Source of the DNA: Nitzschia sp. DOCU1
Taxonomy: Eukaryota; Bacillariophyta; Bacillariophyceae; Bacillariales; Bacillariaceae
Reading direction: 5' to 3'
Length of the DNA stretch: 64,000 nucleotides
NCBI GenBank assembly: GCA_951394045.1
Contig: OX595987.1
Coordinates: forward strand, 868,001 to 932,000
The stretch's first letter is position 1; every line of letters starts with the position of its first letter. The notes beneath the pieces are model-generated. The model saw nothing but the letters and a program-made list of their open reading frames with translations, had not been told where the DNA came from and did no database searches. The translations under genes were made by a program, and so were the position numbers. Positions 12,066 to 22,690 of this stretch are shown in pieces.

Positions 12066-13912
12066 TCATGCCATGGCGTCGTTGAGTTCTGCTACGATCT
12101 TGGGCACATCTGCTGCTGTGGTAACGGCACCAATCACTGCGATACAATCCGCGCCAGCTTGTCTGTTCTGTTTAGCGGTGGCGACATCCCCAATACCACC
12201 GATTGTGACAAAAGGGATTTCCTGAGGTATTAGCTTCCTCCATCGCTCTAGAATCTCAAGGCCCTGAGGGTCGAAATTCACTTTTTTGCTAGAAGTTGCG
12301 AATATGGGTCCCAGACTGATGTAGCTTGGCTTGATTGCGAGAGCCGCAGCCAGTTCTCCATACGAATGCGTCGAGATGCCAAAGGCAATGTTGGCATTTC
12401 GAAGCCTTTCTAGACCACCCGCCTTCATGCATTTGACCAAGTCTTCTTGGCCCACATGAACTCCAAAACATCCGGCTTTCAAAGCTGCCTCCCAATGATC
12501 GTTGATCCAAAGTCTCACCCCGGTCTCTTTGCACATGTTCTGGCATGTTTCCACGCGTTCTGCTATTCGTCCCGGATCCGTCTCATCTTTGATTCGCAGC
12601 TGAATGTCCGTCACACCGGGTGTCTTTGCTAAGCGTTCGACCCAGTCCACAGTGTCGACAATAGGAAGAATGCGACCTAGGACAGGAATATCCTTGGCGA
12701 CGTCCTTCATCGAATACGACGCCATCGCAGGGAAACCAACCATATCTGAAGTAGGATCGAGAGCGATTGACGGAAAGTTCTCCGAGCTCGAGGGAAATTC
12801 AGTCTGTGCAACGGGTCCTGGTCCCTTTCCGAGTTGTACGCCACGCTGAATACCCGTCGATACGTAGGCCTTTGCCAAACAACAAGCATCGACAATCTGA
12901 ATTGAGCTTGTAGCGCCTTTTGGAGACGATGCCTTGGTTCGTTCGTTTTCTCCCAAGGCCAATGCAGAAGCAATTGCCGACGATAGCGTACACCCCGTCC
13001 CATGCGTATTCTCAGTGTTCCACCTTTTAAGATATCAAAATGTGTAAGTCATGGCTATATAGCATTCAACTCGACAATCCCATAAACGTACCGTGGTGTC
13101 CGCAGCCAAACCCCACGGCATCCATCGCATAGCCGCTCGTCGCCCTCCTTCGGTGGAGTCTCGGCCGTAAGCAAATAGTCCTGGGCGTATTTGATAGTTG
13201 ATTGTACTTCGACGGAAGTTTCAGCTTGATCTGAGGACGCCTTGGATGATTCGATCAATGTGTGGCCACCTTTGATCAAAACAGCCTTGCAGCCCATTTT
13301 CAACAGATCTCGGGCTGCCTCTTCGATGTCTTGGGGTGTTTTAAATTCTCTTTTTAGTAAGGCCTCTGCTTCAAATTTGTTGGGAGTAATGATATCTGCC
13401 AGTGGAAAGATATTCTGAACTATAGCATCAACGGCATCATCATCCAGAAGTTTGGATCCTGACGTCGAAATCATGACGGGATCCAATACCACGGAAACAC
13501 GGCCTTTTGCCTCGTCCTTGACTTGCTTCAATACTTTGCCCACAACTTCAGCCAACGCTCGTGTTCCAAGCATTCCGATTTTAATGGCCCGTGGTGGCAA
13601 ATCATCCAGGATTGTATCCAATTGTTGCTGCAAAAACGACGGGTCGGGGGCGTGAACCCCCGTGACGCCCACGGAGCTTTGGGCCGTCAGACAGGTAATA
13701 GCCGAGCAACCGTGACATTTCATGTTATGAATAGCATGAAGATCAGCTTGAATACCAGCCCCGCCACCAGAATCTGATCCCGCAATCGTATAGACAATTG
13801 GCGGCGCCGATATTTTTGGTGTGGACATCATAGTTGCCAAAGTCGACAAGGAAGACGACGAAGAAGACGAAAAGGCAGCTACCAGAATTCCAACGTAGCT
13901 CCACTGAACCAT
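12066..13912 (-). CDS. Bifunctional HMP kinase / thiamine-phosphate synthase (ThiD-ThiE fusion)
   Basis: Exons 13912-13092 and 13023-12066 flank a 68 bp intron and give 592 residues. Splicing restores the ThiD signature WNTENTHGTGCTLSSAIA. The first half is HMP/HMP-P kinase: IAGSDSGGGAGIQAD, KIGMLGT, LDPVMISTSG and NKFEAEAL. The second half is thiamine-phosphate synthase: QLRIKDE, INDHWEAA, GVHVGQEDL, GISTHS, SLGPIFATSSK and VTIGGIGD. Together they phosphorylate the pyrimidine moiety and join it to the thiazole. The domain order matches plant TH1. The amino end has a hydrophobic stretch and VAAFSSSSSSS, an ASAF-like junction suggesting plastid import. It is divergent from the IQM-domain gene. 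Confidence 0.93.
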
Positions 13913-14390
13913 TGATGGTAGGATCAGAGTCTATAGAACTCTTGGAGGTGCTCTTCACTATGTCCACGGCAAAACCACGAGAACAACTGTGGGTTGATGT
14001 GCTGTCCAAGATGGTAGCAACATCATCTTGGGAGAGCCGATGGTCGGCGAGAAATTGGATGTGGCGGGAGATCTTTCGCTATGACGTCATTGTCGTCACC
14101 CGGGCGAGATTGAGTCTGTGTGGCTGTCCAGAGCTCAACATGGGTTCCCGTGCCCCATGTCACGTTCTTTGATGGGTCTTCGTAGTAGAGTGCGTACTTG
14201 CCCTACTTGCGCGGTCTTTTTCGAATCTGCCCAAGTTTTAGCGTTATGCGAGGAAGGCAGCCAGCAGGAATGAAAACGAACACGCAGTGAAAGTCTTTGT
14301 TGTTGAAGAACTCTGGCAGAATTGTCGGAGCGTCGTGCCGGCAGTGATCCAACCCAACAGTCGTTGCCACTTTCCATCACCGCAACGACC
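13913..14390. promoter_or_regulatory. Divergent promoter region, ThiD-ThiE / IQM gene
   Basis: This 478 bp gap lies between two divergent genes. It contains a perfect CRE-type palindrome at 14081-14090. No coding region was seen. Confidence 0.4.
14081..14090. promoter_or_regulatory. CRE-like palindrome ATGACGTCAT
   Basis: The 10-base palindrome ATGACGTCAT is a full bZIP/CRE half-site pair. In diatoms TGACGT/ACGTCA elements are known to mediate CO2/cAMP control of carbonic anhydrase promoters. It lies about 170 bp before the thiamine gene start and 300 bp before the IQM gene start, so it could act on either. Function is inferred from sequence alone. Confidence 0.35.
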
Positions 14391-16619
14391 ATGGAGTCTT
14401 CCGTATCAGAGGGACAACACAACTTATCCATTTCTACTAGTTCTGTGCCTGACAGCGAAATTAGTCCTGCACTGGGGGAGCATGCTCTTCAAAACACCGA
14501 AGTTAACGATGAAAACATGCTCGCTGCAGATGGCTTATCCATCGATAAGGTTTCGCAGCTGATGCGAGAGCAAGATGCCGACCTTCTGGAACGTATGCAC
14601 TATGCAGCATCTCAGGTATCTCAATATTCCCCGGGGGTTACGCCGGATCTGAGGCCGACGGACCGGTCGTTGCCAATCGAGGATGTACCTGAGATGATGT
14701 TAACGTCTGCATGTGAAGCGCCAGTCGACAAGGAAGGCCCATCATCTCAATCGTCAGAAATAAGAGTGGCAAATTTTCAGGAGTCTACTAGTCGAAGCAG
14801 CAACTCGACTAAGCCATCAGGTGTCCCTTTTGGCGACTCTCGGCGTAGTAGCGGCAGCATCCATCGATCTCAGCATAGTCGAGGCGTAAGCCTCGGAATC
14901 GTTAAGGAACTCGATACTGTCACTTCTTGGGATGGAGAGAATTGTGATCGAGACTCAAAAGATGATGCTTCTGGCTCAGGAACATCGTCAACCACGCGCT
15001 TTAGACGTTTACTGTCTGGGGAAATCCGAAGCGTAGAACCAGTAGAAGAGCCGCTGCATCCGACGGAAGAAGAAGAGGAAGAGACTACGGCCTCCCCAAT
15101 CTCGGTCGCCCATGAAGCTGCAGCTGCCGCCTTGGAACAGATACAAAAGAAAGAATCCGGCTTAGCTGAGCAACGTAGAGTTCGAGAAGCTATTCAATTT
15201 GCTGAGGCCGTCGGAGAAAGTATTGCTATCAATCGAGATGACTTGTGCATAATCGAGGACCACACAGACGACGGCGAGTCAGATGACGACGATGATGACG
15301 GGTGCAAATCGAAAGAAGTCGTCGTTGTCGACCAGGACATTATTCAGGATGCTATGAGCGCTTCGCAGGGAACCCTTGAGATGGTAACCTCTAGTGTCAA
15401 TCTTCAGGATGCGCAGGAGGGGAACATCGTCAAGGCAGTGCCGACCCACGTGGATGTTCTGCCCCGGCCAGAGCTCGCGCGTCGAACTTCCAAACGACCG
15501 CTATGGCCATTTGGACCAGCAGGCTCGGACTATGACCGATTTTTCGATCACTTATCAGATGGCATGAATCAGACCAACTTTGTGTACAAGGGCATCTGTG
15601 CAAACCCACCTGAAATCACAAAGCGTGGCATCCAACGAGGCAACTATGCTCAGCTCCATAGGAAAGCATGGCTGGAGGTGAGCGACAAGTATCATCGCTA
15701 TGGCAAGAATCTTCGACTGTATTACCGCTATTGGGAACGCCTCGGTTTCCCAACCAATCAGTTCTTTGATTGGCTGGATTCCAAGGGTGAAGCGGCTGGG
15801 TACCCACTGCCCAACTTGGAGGAATGCCCACGATCTGTCCTGGATTCTGACACGGTATTGTACATTACAAATCCGGAAGTGACAGAAGGTTATGCATTGG
15901 ACATTGTCCCGAGCGAGGAGGGGCGTGCTTTGATCATTGACGTCGACGGAAGCCCTGTTACTACAGGCCCGGATGGTTGGATCTTTGTGCTTCGCGACAA
16001 TGTTATGTACGGCGCAGAAAAGATCACTTCCATTACAGGACATTCCAAGCAGCGATTTCATCACTCGTCTTTCTTTGGAGGCAAAGCTGTCGCCGCTGCT
16101 GGAATCATTATTAGCGACGACCAAGGATACATGACTAGACTCTACCCGCATTCCGGCCATTATCGCCCTGGCGAGTCACACATGCAGCGCATGCTCTTTT
16201 TCCTACATCGTAAAGGGGTGGATCTTCGCACCTTTGAAATGGATACCCAGCAGTTTCGGCGTGTGTCCCGTGAAAAGGATGTGGGAGCCAAACCCGGAGA
16301 GAAGAAGAAAGACAAGGGCAAGGATGGCAAGGATCCGGATAAAAAGATGAAAAAGGTTGATAGTTTGCATATGGAAAAGGCCGTTAACGTGGCCTGCTTT
16401 CTTGCACACAAAGCGAGCTTTATTGGGAATGGCATTTTCGATAGCATCCACAGGATCCGCAAGGCAGATGCTACGAGCGTGTCAGAAGCCTTGGATTTGG
16501 TGGACAATGGAGGCTTTTGGCCACGATCGAGTACAATCGACGAAGAGCGAGAGGAACAGGCTCCCACCGGAGATCCTGGAGAAGAAGTATCGGTGGCTGC
16601 ACCCATTGCGTCCGGGTAG
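14391..16619 (+). CDS. IQM-like domain protein with long acidic amino end
   Basis: The start is the ATG in ACCATGG; the frame is open 69 bp further upstream but without ATG. The intronless product has 742 residues. The first 350 are Ser/Glu/Asp-rich with an acidic run near 300 and look disordered. From about residue 365 comes a globular region: YKGICANPPEI, YYRYWERLGFPTNQFFDWLD, ITGHSKQRFHHSSFFGG (about 545-560), then LYPHSGHYRP. The last two are hallmarks of the plant IQM (IQ-motif calmodulin-binding) family domain. A Lys-rich linker follows near 640. I do not see a clear IQ motif upstream, so calmodulin binding is not supported. Biochemical role is unknown. Confidence 0.8.
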   Translation: MESSVSEGQHNLSISTSSVPDSEISPALGEHALQNTEVNDENMLAADGLSIDKVSQLMREQDADLLERMHYAASQVSQYSPGVTPDLRPTDRSLPIEDVPEMMLTSACEAPVDKEGPSSQSSEIRVANFQESTSRSSNSTKPSGVPFGDSRRSSGSIHRSQHSRGVSLGIVKELDTVTSWDGENCDRDSKDDASGSGTSSTTRFRRLLSGEIRSVEPVEEPLHPTEEEEEETTASPISVAHEAAAAALEQIQKKESGLAEQRRVREAIQFAEAVGESIAINRDDLCIIEDHTDDGESDDDDDDGCKSKEVVVVDQDIIQDAMSASQGTLEMVTSSVNLQDAQEGNIVKAVPTHVDVLPRPELARRTSKRPLWPFGPAGSDYDRFFDHLSDGMNQTNFVYKGICANPPEITKRGIQRGNYAQLHRKAWLEVSDKYHRYGKNLRLYYRYWERLGFPTNQFFDWLDSKGEAAGYPLPNLEECPRSVLDSDTVLYITNPEVTEGYALDIVPSEEGRALIIDVDGSPVTTGPDGWIFVLRDNVMYGAEKITSITGHSKQRFHHSSFFGGKAVAAAGIIISDDQGYMTRLYPHSGHYRPGESHMQRMLFFLHRKGVDLRTFEMDTQQFRRVSREKDVGAKPGEKKKDKGKDGKDPDKKMKKVDSLHMEKAVNVACFLAHKASFIGNGIFDSIHRIRKADATSVSEALDLVDNGGFWPRSSTIDEEREEQAPTGDPGEEVSVAAPIASG

Positions 16620-17049
16620 ACAACTTGTGCAGTTCGAAATTGGGTTGCCCGTCGGCTATTGGCAAACCCATCAATAATTATGGTATGAGAATGTAAATTG
16701 TAGGCTTTGCTTTAATGACAGTTGTAAATCTTTATCTACATCGCATTGGAAACTGGGTGGCAGTCGTTTTGAGCCCATTCATTCAACGCGGTAATCTCTT
16801 TGGCAAGATCTATCGGATATCCTCTCTCTATTAGAGTAGAGTTTACCATTAGAGAGCGATGATTCCGAGCTCCGCCTGGAATCGAGCTAATCAAAGTCCA
16901 CCCGTCGTCATCCGCACCCAAAATTTGTGCCAAAAGATATGGGAACAAAATGACCCCGATCGAATCTCACGGTCGTAACATAACTCACACCATGAACCAC
17001 CGCCACCTCCAGCTTGCGACAGTGAGTGCAACATACACATACATGGCGG
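16620..17049. other. Intergenic between IQM and PhyH genes
   Basis: This holds the IQM gene 3' flank and the PhyH promoter. A minus-strand frame at 16736-16948 reads plausibly (SSIPGGARNHRSLM) but begins at TTG and has no usable ATG start or upstream exon, so it is not called. Confidence 0.45.
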
Positions 17050-18183
17050 ATGGAGCCCATGGATCGAGATCAACTGGTATGTCTGAGCAAAGAGCAAGTT
17101 CAACAATTTCTGGACGACGGCGTTCTGGTCGTCGACAATGTGCTCTCGCCAGAGCAAGTGTCGCTCGCTTTGGAGGGTCTTTGCGATACCTTCAAGCGTC
17201 TCGGGGTGGAAACCTTCTCAGTTGAAGACGAAGACTCGGCGAGAGCATTTTCGCAATTGAGCTCGACCAATGGCAGTGGTGGCGTCTTGGATATCTTTTA
17301 TGAATCATGGAAAATGGAAATTGCCACCAGCCCGAAACTCTTGGCCATGACTCAGCAGCTGTGGGCCGCGGCGTACTGTCACGATGGAGAGGCAAGGGAT
17401 TCACTATCAGCAGAAAAGTTGTACAAATGGCATCCCTTTGGGGCATTCGATTGGCAGAAAGGTTTCGTTTACATTGATCGAATTGGATATCGCTTGCCCT
17501 CCGAGCTTTCACTTGCCATTGGCGATCGACTTTTCCCCGAGAGAAAAAAGAAAGCTCGTGCTATGCAACGATCCCTTACGCCTCATTTGGACTGCTGCCC
17601 ACACTCCATGTACACTGACTCTGCCAAATGGCGGCCCATCCAATGCTTTGTCTCACTTACAGACAACTTGGAGCCGAATCATGGCGGCTTTGAAGCTGCG
17701 AGAGGATTCCATCGTGAATTTGAAGAATGGGCATTACACCGCCAACCCACCAAAATCATGCAAAGAAATAACAATGGATCGACAAGCGAAATTTCCATTC
17801 CTGCCCCCTGTGTCGGTCAATACACTCATATCCGCCCCAAGGAAGACAACGCTATCATGGAACGAGTGACGCATGTTCCAGTCCGGGCTGGGAGCGCAGT
17901 TTTCTGGGACAATCGGATTCCGCATGCCAATGCATACCGACACGAAGGGAAAGATCCCAGGGCGGTAGTGTATTGTTCCTTCTTGCCGGATGTAGAACTG
18001 AACCGAGTGTACGTGAAGAATCAACTGTCAGACTTTTTGAATGGAAGACCCCCGCGAGATCAATGGAATCATATGGACAGAGACTACAAAGACAACGCTA
18101 ATGTCGCGTCTCTGCTAAATTCACTAAGTCCTCTTGGGAAGCGCCTAGTGGGCATTGATGAATGGACAGATGGCTCAAAGTAA
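17050..18183 (+). CDS. Phytanoyl-CoA dioxygenase (PhyH) family protein
   Basis: The first good ATG in frame gives 377 residues without introns. The family uses Fe(II) and 2-oxoglutarate to hydroxylate small molecules. Visible features are an amino-terminal helix (LSKEQVQQFLDDGVLVV) typical of PhyH, the metal-binding H-x-D in TPHLDCCPH (about residue 180), CFVSLTDN, and the distal metal His in NRIPHANAYR followed by an Arg positioned to bind 2-oxoglutarate. No targeting signal or PTS1-like end is evident (it ends DGSK). The substrate cannot be predicted. The stop is only 74 bp from the stop of the convergent histidyl-tRNA synthetase gene. Confidence 0.85.
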   Translation: MEPMDRDQLVCLSKEQVQQFLDDGVLVVDNVLSPEQVSLALEGLCDTFKRLGVETFSVEDEDSARAFSQLSSTNGSGGVLDIFYESWKMEIATSPKLLAMTQQLWAAAYCHDGEARDSLSAEKLYKWHPFGAFDWQKGFVYIDRIGYRLPSELSLAIGDRLFPERKKKARAMQRSLTPHLDCCPHSMYTDSAKWRPIQCFVSLTDNLEPNHGGFEAARGFHREFEEWALHRQPTKIMQRNNNGSTSEISIPAPCVGQYTHIRPKEDNAIMERVTHVPVRAGSAVFWDNRIPHANAYRHEGKDPRAVVYCSFLPDVELNRVYVKNQLSDFLNGRPPRDQWNHMDRDYKDNANVASLLNSLSPLGKRLVGIDEWTDGSK

Positions 18184-18257
18184 CGGGTAAAAGACAATCT
18201 ATGAGTTGTGATTTGCTCTTTTATAAGCCGCACCCAAGCCGGTGCAGCATCGCGTGT

Positions 18258-19871
18258 CTAACTGGCGGCAGCCTTTGCTACAAGATCGTCAACGGTATGA
18301 AGTTCATCCAGTGGGCAGTCGACCTGAATCGCCTCTCCATTTTTATCTTTTGTTCGCAAGTCCTTGATACGTACAACTCCCTTCTCGATTTCGTCAGGCG
18401 CAACAAAGACCATTCTCCGGGCTCCTGCCTGATCAGCATGCTTGAAGCTAGCGGCGACCTTCTTCTTGGGGGTTGGCATAAGGTCAACGCTCCATCCACA
18501 GGCGCGTAGTTTGGATGAAATGTTGGCAGCTGCACCGTAGAGATCAGGGCTAAAGGCGCAGACAACATAGTCGACACCCGACCCCTGGAACTCTGGGAGC
18601 TTGCCGCATTCTCGTAGCAGCTCCATGATCACGCAGTCACCAAATCCAAAACCAACACATGGGATTTGACACTTCTCTCCACCATACAATTCCAAAAGAC
18701 GATCATACCGACCACCTCCCATGATTGCTCGAAGTTCCCCGCGACGATCAAAAGCCTCCCAGACTACGCCGGTATAGTATGCCAAGCCTCGCACCACACT
18801 GGCATCAAAGATTAGATAGTCATCAATACCATAATCTTTGGCCAATTCAAAAAGCCGCTTAACTTGGTTGACAGCCTCCGATTCCGCCCCGATGTGTTCC
18901 GTTAGGGCCTCTACGGTGGGAGCTTCGAGCGCCTTGAGAATGTCCGCTGCCGATTCAGCACTGACACCAATGCCACCAAGCATCTCCGTCACAGCAGCAC
19001 CCCCGATCTTGTCGAGTTTGTCAATAATGACACATGCCTTTGCAAAAATATCCCCGCCATCCGTATCCTTTTCGCCTTTCTTGATGCCATGCTTGGCAAG
19101 GACCGCCTCCAGCACGGCACGAGAGTTGACCTTGATACCAACGATATCAGAGCCGATCCCTAAACGTTTGAAAAAGAAGCACGCGGCCGCCAGCAGTTCC
19201 AATTCTGCATGGATGTGATCGACACCTACAATGTCCATGTTCCATTGATAGTGCTCTCTCTTTCTTCCTCTTTGTGTGGTTTCGAATCGCCAGCACTGCG
19301 GAATAGAAAACCACTTGAGAGGCAGTGTCAATCGGACTTCACCCGTCTGAAGATTGGTCTTATTAAGCACCATACGAGCCAAAGTGGGTGTCATTTCCGG
19401 CCGCAACGTCACATGGTACCCTTCCTTGTCTTTGAAGTTGTACATTTGATCCACAATTTCTTCTCCAGCCTTACGCTCATATAACTTAACATGCTCCAGG
19501 ACAGGGGCGTCGTATTCTTGAAATCCAAAGATTTTTGCGGTTTCGCGGAAATTGTCAAACAACCAATTCTGGACCTTCATTTCTGGAGGATAAAAGTCAC
19601 GAGTTCCACTGGGACCGTCCAAATATTCAGGCCTCTCTGCACCTTCCTTGTCGGACTCTTCCACCAGCCTATCGAGTTCCTTTTCAATCTTCTTTTCCGT
19701 CCAAGCGGGGTCATTCAACTCCTTGACTAGCCGGGCCTTCATGTCAGCGCATTTTTGTTTGCGTTCTTGCAACGCTGCTTGTTGCTCGGGAGTCGGCTTT
19801 CCTTTGAGATTGGGCTTTGGCCCAAAGGACGCCCACTCTGCGACATGTTCGGGGGTAAGAGGGGATGCCAT
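18258..19871 (-). CDS. HARS: Histidyl-tRNA synthetase
   Basis: An intronless frame of 537 residues begins at an ATG. This is a class II synthetase that charges tRNA-His. Motif 1 region is DGPSGTRDFYP; motif 2 is VTLRPEMTPTLARM with the following CWRFETTQRGRKREHYQWN; the histidine-binding box is GLAYYTGVVWEAF; motif 3 is IMGGGRYDRLLELYG. The anticodon-binding domain follows from about residue 430. A charged, Lys/Glu-rich extension of about 80 residues precedes the core, as in many eukaryotic enzymes. No presequence is apparent, so it is likely cytosolic; mitochondrial or plastid isoforms could arise from alternative starts but none is seen. Confidence 0.95.
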   Translation of the reverse strand: MASPLTPEHVAEWASFGPKPNLKGKPTPEQQAALQERKQKCADMKARLVKELNDPAWTEKKIEKELDRLVEESDKEGAERPEYLDGPSGTRDFYPPEMKVQNWLFDNFRETAKIFGFQEYDAPVLEHVKLYERKAGEEIVDQMYNFKDKEGYHVTLRPEMTPTLARMVLNKTNLQTGEVRLTLPLKWFSIPQCWRFETTQRGRKREHYQWNMDIVGVDHIHAELELLAAACFFFKRLGIGSDIVGIKVNSRAVLEAVLAKHGIKKGEKDTDGGDIFAKACVIIDKLDKIGGAAVTEMLGGIGVSAESAADILKALEAPTVEALTEHIGAESEAVNQVKRLFELAKDYGIDDYLIFDASVVRGLAYYTGVVWEAFDRRGELRAIMGGGRYDRLLELYGGEKCQIPCVGFGFGDCVIMELLRECGKLPEFQGSGVDYVVCAFSPDLYGAAANISSKLRACGWSVDLMPTPKKKVAASFKHADQAGARRMVFVAPDEIEKGVVRIKDLRTKDKNGEAIQVDCPLDELHTVDDLVAKAAAS

Positions 19872-20385
19872 TTTCGTTTCAGCTCTCGTATCGTTGATAA
19901 CACGCCTCGGTCAGTTGCTTTTGTGTCTTTGAGTATCGCTGAACTCAAATGAATGAGAGCTGCAGCGACGGATGTTTGTTGCTGCTGATGCTTTCTCGTC
20001 GGTTCTACTAGCGTCCGTCATCGTGAATAGATCGACTCCCTCCACAAACACAGCCTCTCGCAAAAAGCCGCCAAACCCCGCCCCATTTTTTGCGGTCCCA
20101 GACGTGTGGGTCTGCCCAACGTCAGGTTATGACTACATATATATCTGTGGTACCATAGAAGGTATGAAATGCCACGCATGCATGCATCATCCACCCTTAT
20201 TTGGACCCATTCGACTTCCTGTTTCCGACGCACACAGACGCCCCGCAGCGATCATTTTTTCGATCTCAACCCTGGAACCCCTTCTTTCTGCTTCTTCTCA
20301 TTTCACTCGGTCGTTGCTGACAATGACCGTCTCTTGTGAGAAAGAGCACGAAGGAACTGACTCTTGAGCAATATTGAACTATCGA
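19872..20385. promoter_or_regulatory. Divergent promoter region, HARS / hydrolase
   Basis: A 514 bp gap between genes read away from each other. It includes a TATATATA-like patch near 20135-20145 and repeated GCATGCATGC near 20175-20188. No gene was seen. Confidence 0.4.
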
Positions 20386-21741
20386 ATGACTCAACTTCTT
20401 CGGATTTCTCTTTTCAAATTGTACTGGCTGCTTCTCCTGACCGAATCTTTCGGCTGGAAGCAATGCGCGACCGACGACGGCGGTGGAAGATGCCCAGACC
20501 GAAACACATGTTGTCCCACCGCGGAGCCTGGCATTTCGTCGTGCATCCCAGCCAAAAGTGAAGATCCTGACTATGCTTTGGGTCAATGCTGCGATGATGG
20601 AAAGACCGGTTGTGGCTACGGTTACGAGTGCGCTACTGACAAGGACGGTCGAATGTTCTGTAAACTGAAGGAAAATGCGCCCGGGTATCTGCACAATGAT
20701 ACCTCGCGCTATGAACTTTGCAGTGTTCCGAGTGAGATGCAAACCTTTTATGGATATCCCATGGGCGACGGCTCGCACCAAGTGGCGTATTATTCCAATA
20801 TGGGGGACGTTACGGCGGCCAGTTCGTTGCACTTGAAAGTTGACACTGCGGTCATTATGGTTCATGGAAGCGCGCGAAATGCCGACGACTACTTTTGTGC
20901 AGCCTTGTCCTTGTTGGACAGGCGGGAGCATACCATGAATTCGGTACTGCTCGTTGCACCCCTCTTTGCGTCGCCAGACGACCCTCCTGTCGTGGAAAAT
21001 ATGGTGATATGGGCAGAAAAAGCCGACGATACCTACCCTCTTTCTCATTCCTGGCGTTACGGGGCAGATGCCATGAATGCTCCAATCAGCAGCTATGCTG
21101 TTCTGGATTCTATGGTGGACTTCTTAGCTTCTGCTACTGTTCAATTCCCGCACCTGAGACGTATCGCTGTGGCGGGTCATTCTGCAGGTGGGCAAATATC
21201 GCATCGCTGGGCGTTACTATCCAGCAGCACAGTCTGGTCTAGTTCAAGGGTGGAGCTTGTGTCGGTGGCAGCCAATCCGCGATCTTACTGCTATTTGGAT
21301 GGGCGTCGGAGGCTAAAGGATGGATCGTTCGATTTTCCTGATGTCGACGATGCAAGTGTATGTTCGAACTACAACCTGTGGCAATGGGGACTGGACGACG
21401 GGGGCTATGTGCCTTGCCCCTACAGAGACCGGGCCTTGGAGAAGACGCCTGCCAAAGCCATGGCGGAGCGATATGCAACTCGCAATATTGTTTACTTATC
21501 AGGAGAGCTGGATGTCGACCAAGCCAACGATCGGTGCGAAACGAGCACTTTTCAAGGCAGTAATCGACAAGAGCGAGCCAAGAATTACTTTGCCGCCCTG
21601 AAAGAATACTTTGGGCGACAAGTGCACGAGTTTCATATTGTTAAGGGATCACCTCATGACCATAGCCTCATGTTTCAAAGCCCCGAAGGTAAAGGGGCCA
21701 TCTTCGGGGAGGGGGAAGCGGTGGGGAGCCACAAGAAGTAG
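20386..21741 (+). CDS. Secreted alpha/beta hydrolase with Cys-rich (granulin-like) amino domain
   Basis: The first ATG gives 451 residues without introns; the frame extends upstream only to a TTG. A signal peptide (LLRISLFKLYWLLLLTESFG) leads into about 70 residues with some 11 Cys, including CPDRNTCCP, QCCDDGKTGC and YGYECA, a spacing like granulin/epithelin modules. The hydrolase domain follows: a beta strand with VIMVHGS (oxyanion region), the nucleophile elbow VAGHSAGG (about residue 270), and a late His in SPHDHSLMF that probably completes the triad. Secretion or an endomembrane location is inferred. It could be an esterase or lipase; the substrate is unknown. Confidence 0.8.
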   Translation: MTQLLRISLFKLYWLLLLTESFGWKQCATDDGGGRCPDRNTCCPTAEPGISSCIPAKSEDPDYALGQCCDDGKTGCGYGYECATDKDGRMFCKLKENAPGYLHNDTSRYELCSVPSEMQTFYGYPMGDGSHQVAYYSNMGDVTAASSLHLKVDTAVIMVHGSARNADDYFCAALSLLDRREHTMNSVLLVAPLFASPDDPPVVENMVIWAEKADDTYPLSHSWRYGADAMNAPISSYAVLDSMVDFLASATVQFPHLRRIAVAGHSAGGQISHRWALLSSSTVWSSSRVELVSVAANPRSYCYLDGRRRLKDGSFDFPDVDDASVCSNYNLWQWGLDDGGYVPCPYRDRALEKTPAKAMAERYATRNIVYLSGELDVDQANDRCETSTFQGSNRQERAKNYFAALKEYFGRQVHEFHIVKGSPHDHSLMFQSPEGKGAIFGEGEAVGSHKK

Positions 21742-22690
21742 TTAGTTGAAATTCTCTTAAAATTAGCAAGGAACAAAACTAGTTGAAGGAATGGGGTAAG
21801 GCGTCATCGCTTTGACGGCTATCCCCGGGCCGTCGACCAGTCCTACACCTGTGACAGAAAGTCCCAGCCCCAAGTTGCTACAAAAGTCGGGACGATGGGT
21901 GCCGATTCAAGGGAATGGAAGATGACAGATCTGATTCGTGCAAAGGGAATGGAGCGTAGCTTGTGTGCGACGTCATTATCATGCTTCAACTGCTCTTGCA
22001 CTGCTACTAGCAAACGACCATGGTATATCGCTACGAAATGGGGCTGCGAGAACACGATATTCGACACGAATACTATCCAGGAATGCTGCTGCTGGTCGGT
22101 GCTATGGGTTCCTTCCATCGAGGTTGCCAACCCAGTCCTTTCGGCCCGCCAGCCTCCGGAAAAGGGCGCATTTCAGTTCCACGGAGTAATAATCCAGATG
22201 ATATGGCTGCATCACCGTTTCAGGGTGGAGCAATGGGATAGGTTAGTACTACAAGAATAAAGGTGAATTGGAGTTCGACTTCATGGTCGCCGACGAAACG
22301 AAAGTGTTTCGAAGTATGCAGCACCCAAGTGAACGTCACGAACGTGGCAATTAGAAATCGTACATGAGAAAGAAACGTCCCGTTGTTTCTCTCTACTAGT
22401 ATTGGCTGATGCTACGGTATGATGGGAAGCAACTGTACAGCCAGCATCCACGCACCACTCAGCCCTATGATATATCTCATGAAGCGACTGCCCACGGTCA
22501 GCTAAATTGTCACACATGCATGATCCTTGATACAATTGTCATAAAATGTTCATGCTGTACTCTGTCAGTGTCGCAGTGCCTCTAAATTGTCTGTGTCCAT
22601 TGGGTTCTTCAGAGGAAAACTGAAACAAACAATAGCGTGAATACCTTGTGATGTCGCGCTGACCACCCATAACGGTATCAAATTGAGCAC
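21742..22690. other. Intergenic, one doubtful small frame
   Basis: A 73-codon plus-strand frame at 22020-22241 begins at an ATG in a good context (ACGACCATGG), and CTACTAG just before it could be a splice acceptor. It matches nothing I know and is not called as a gene. Otherwise no feature was seen. Confidence 0.4.

Noticed and set aside
15555..16160. 201-codon minus-strand frame
   Set aside because: It is antisense to the conserved IQM-type region, which reads well on the plus strand.
16736..16948. 70-codon minus-strand frame
   Set aside because: The reading is plausible, but it starts at TTG with no ATG near the start and no upstream exon was found.
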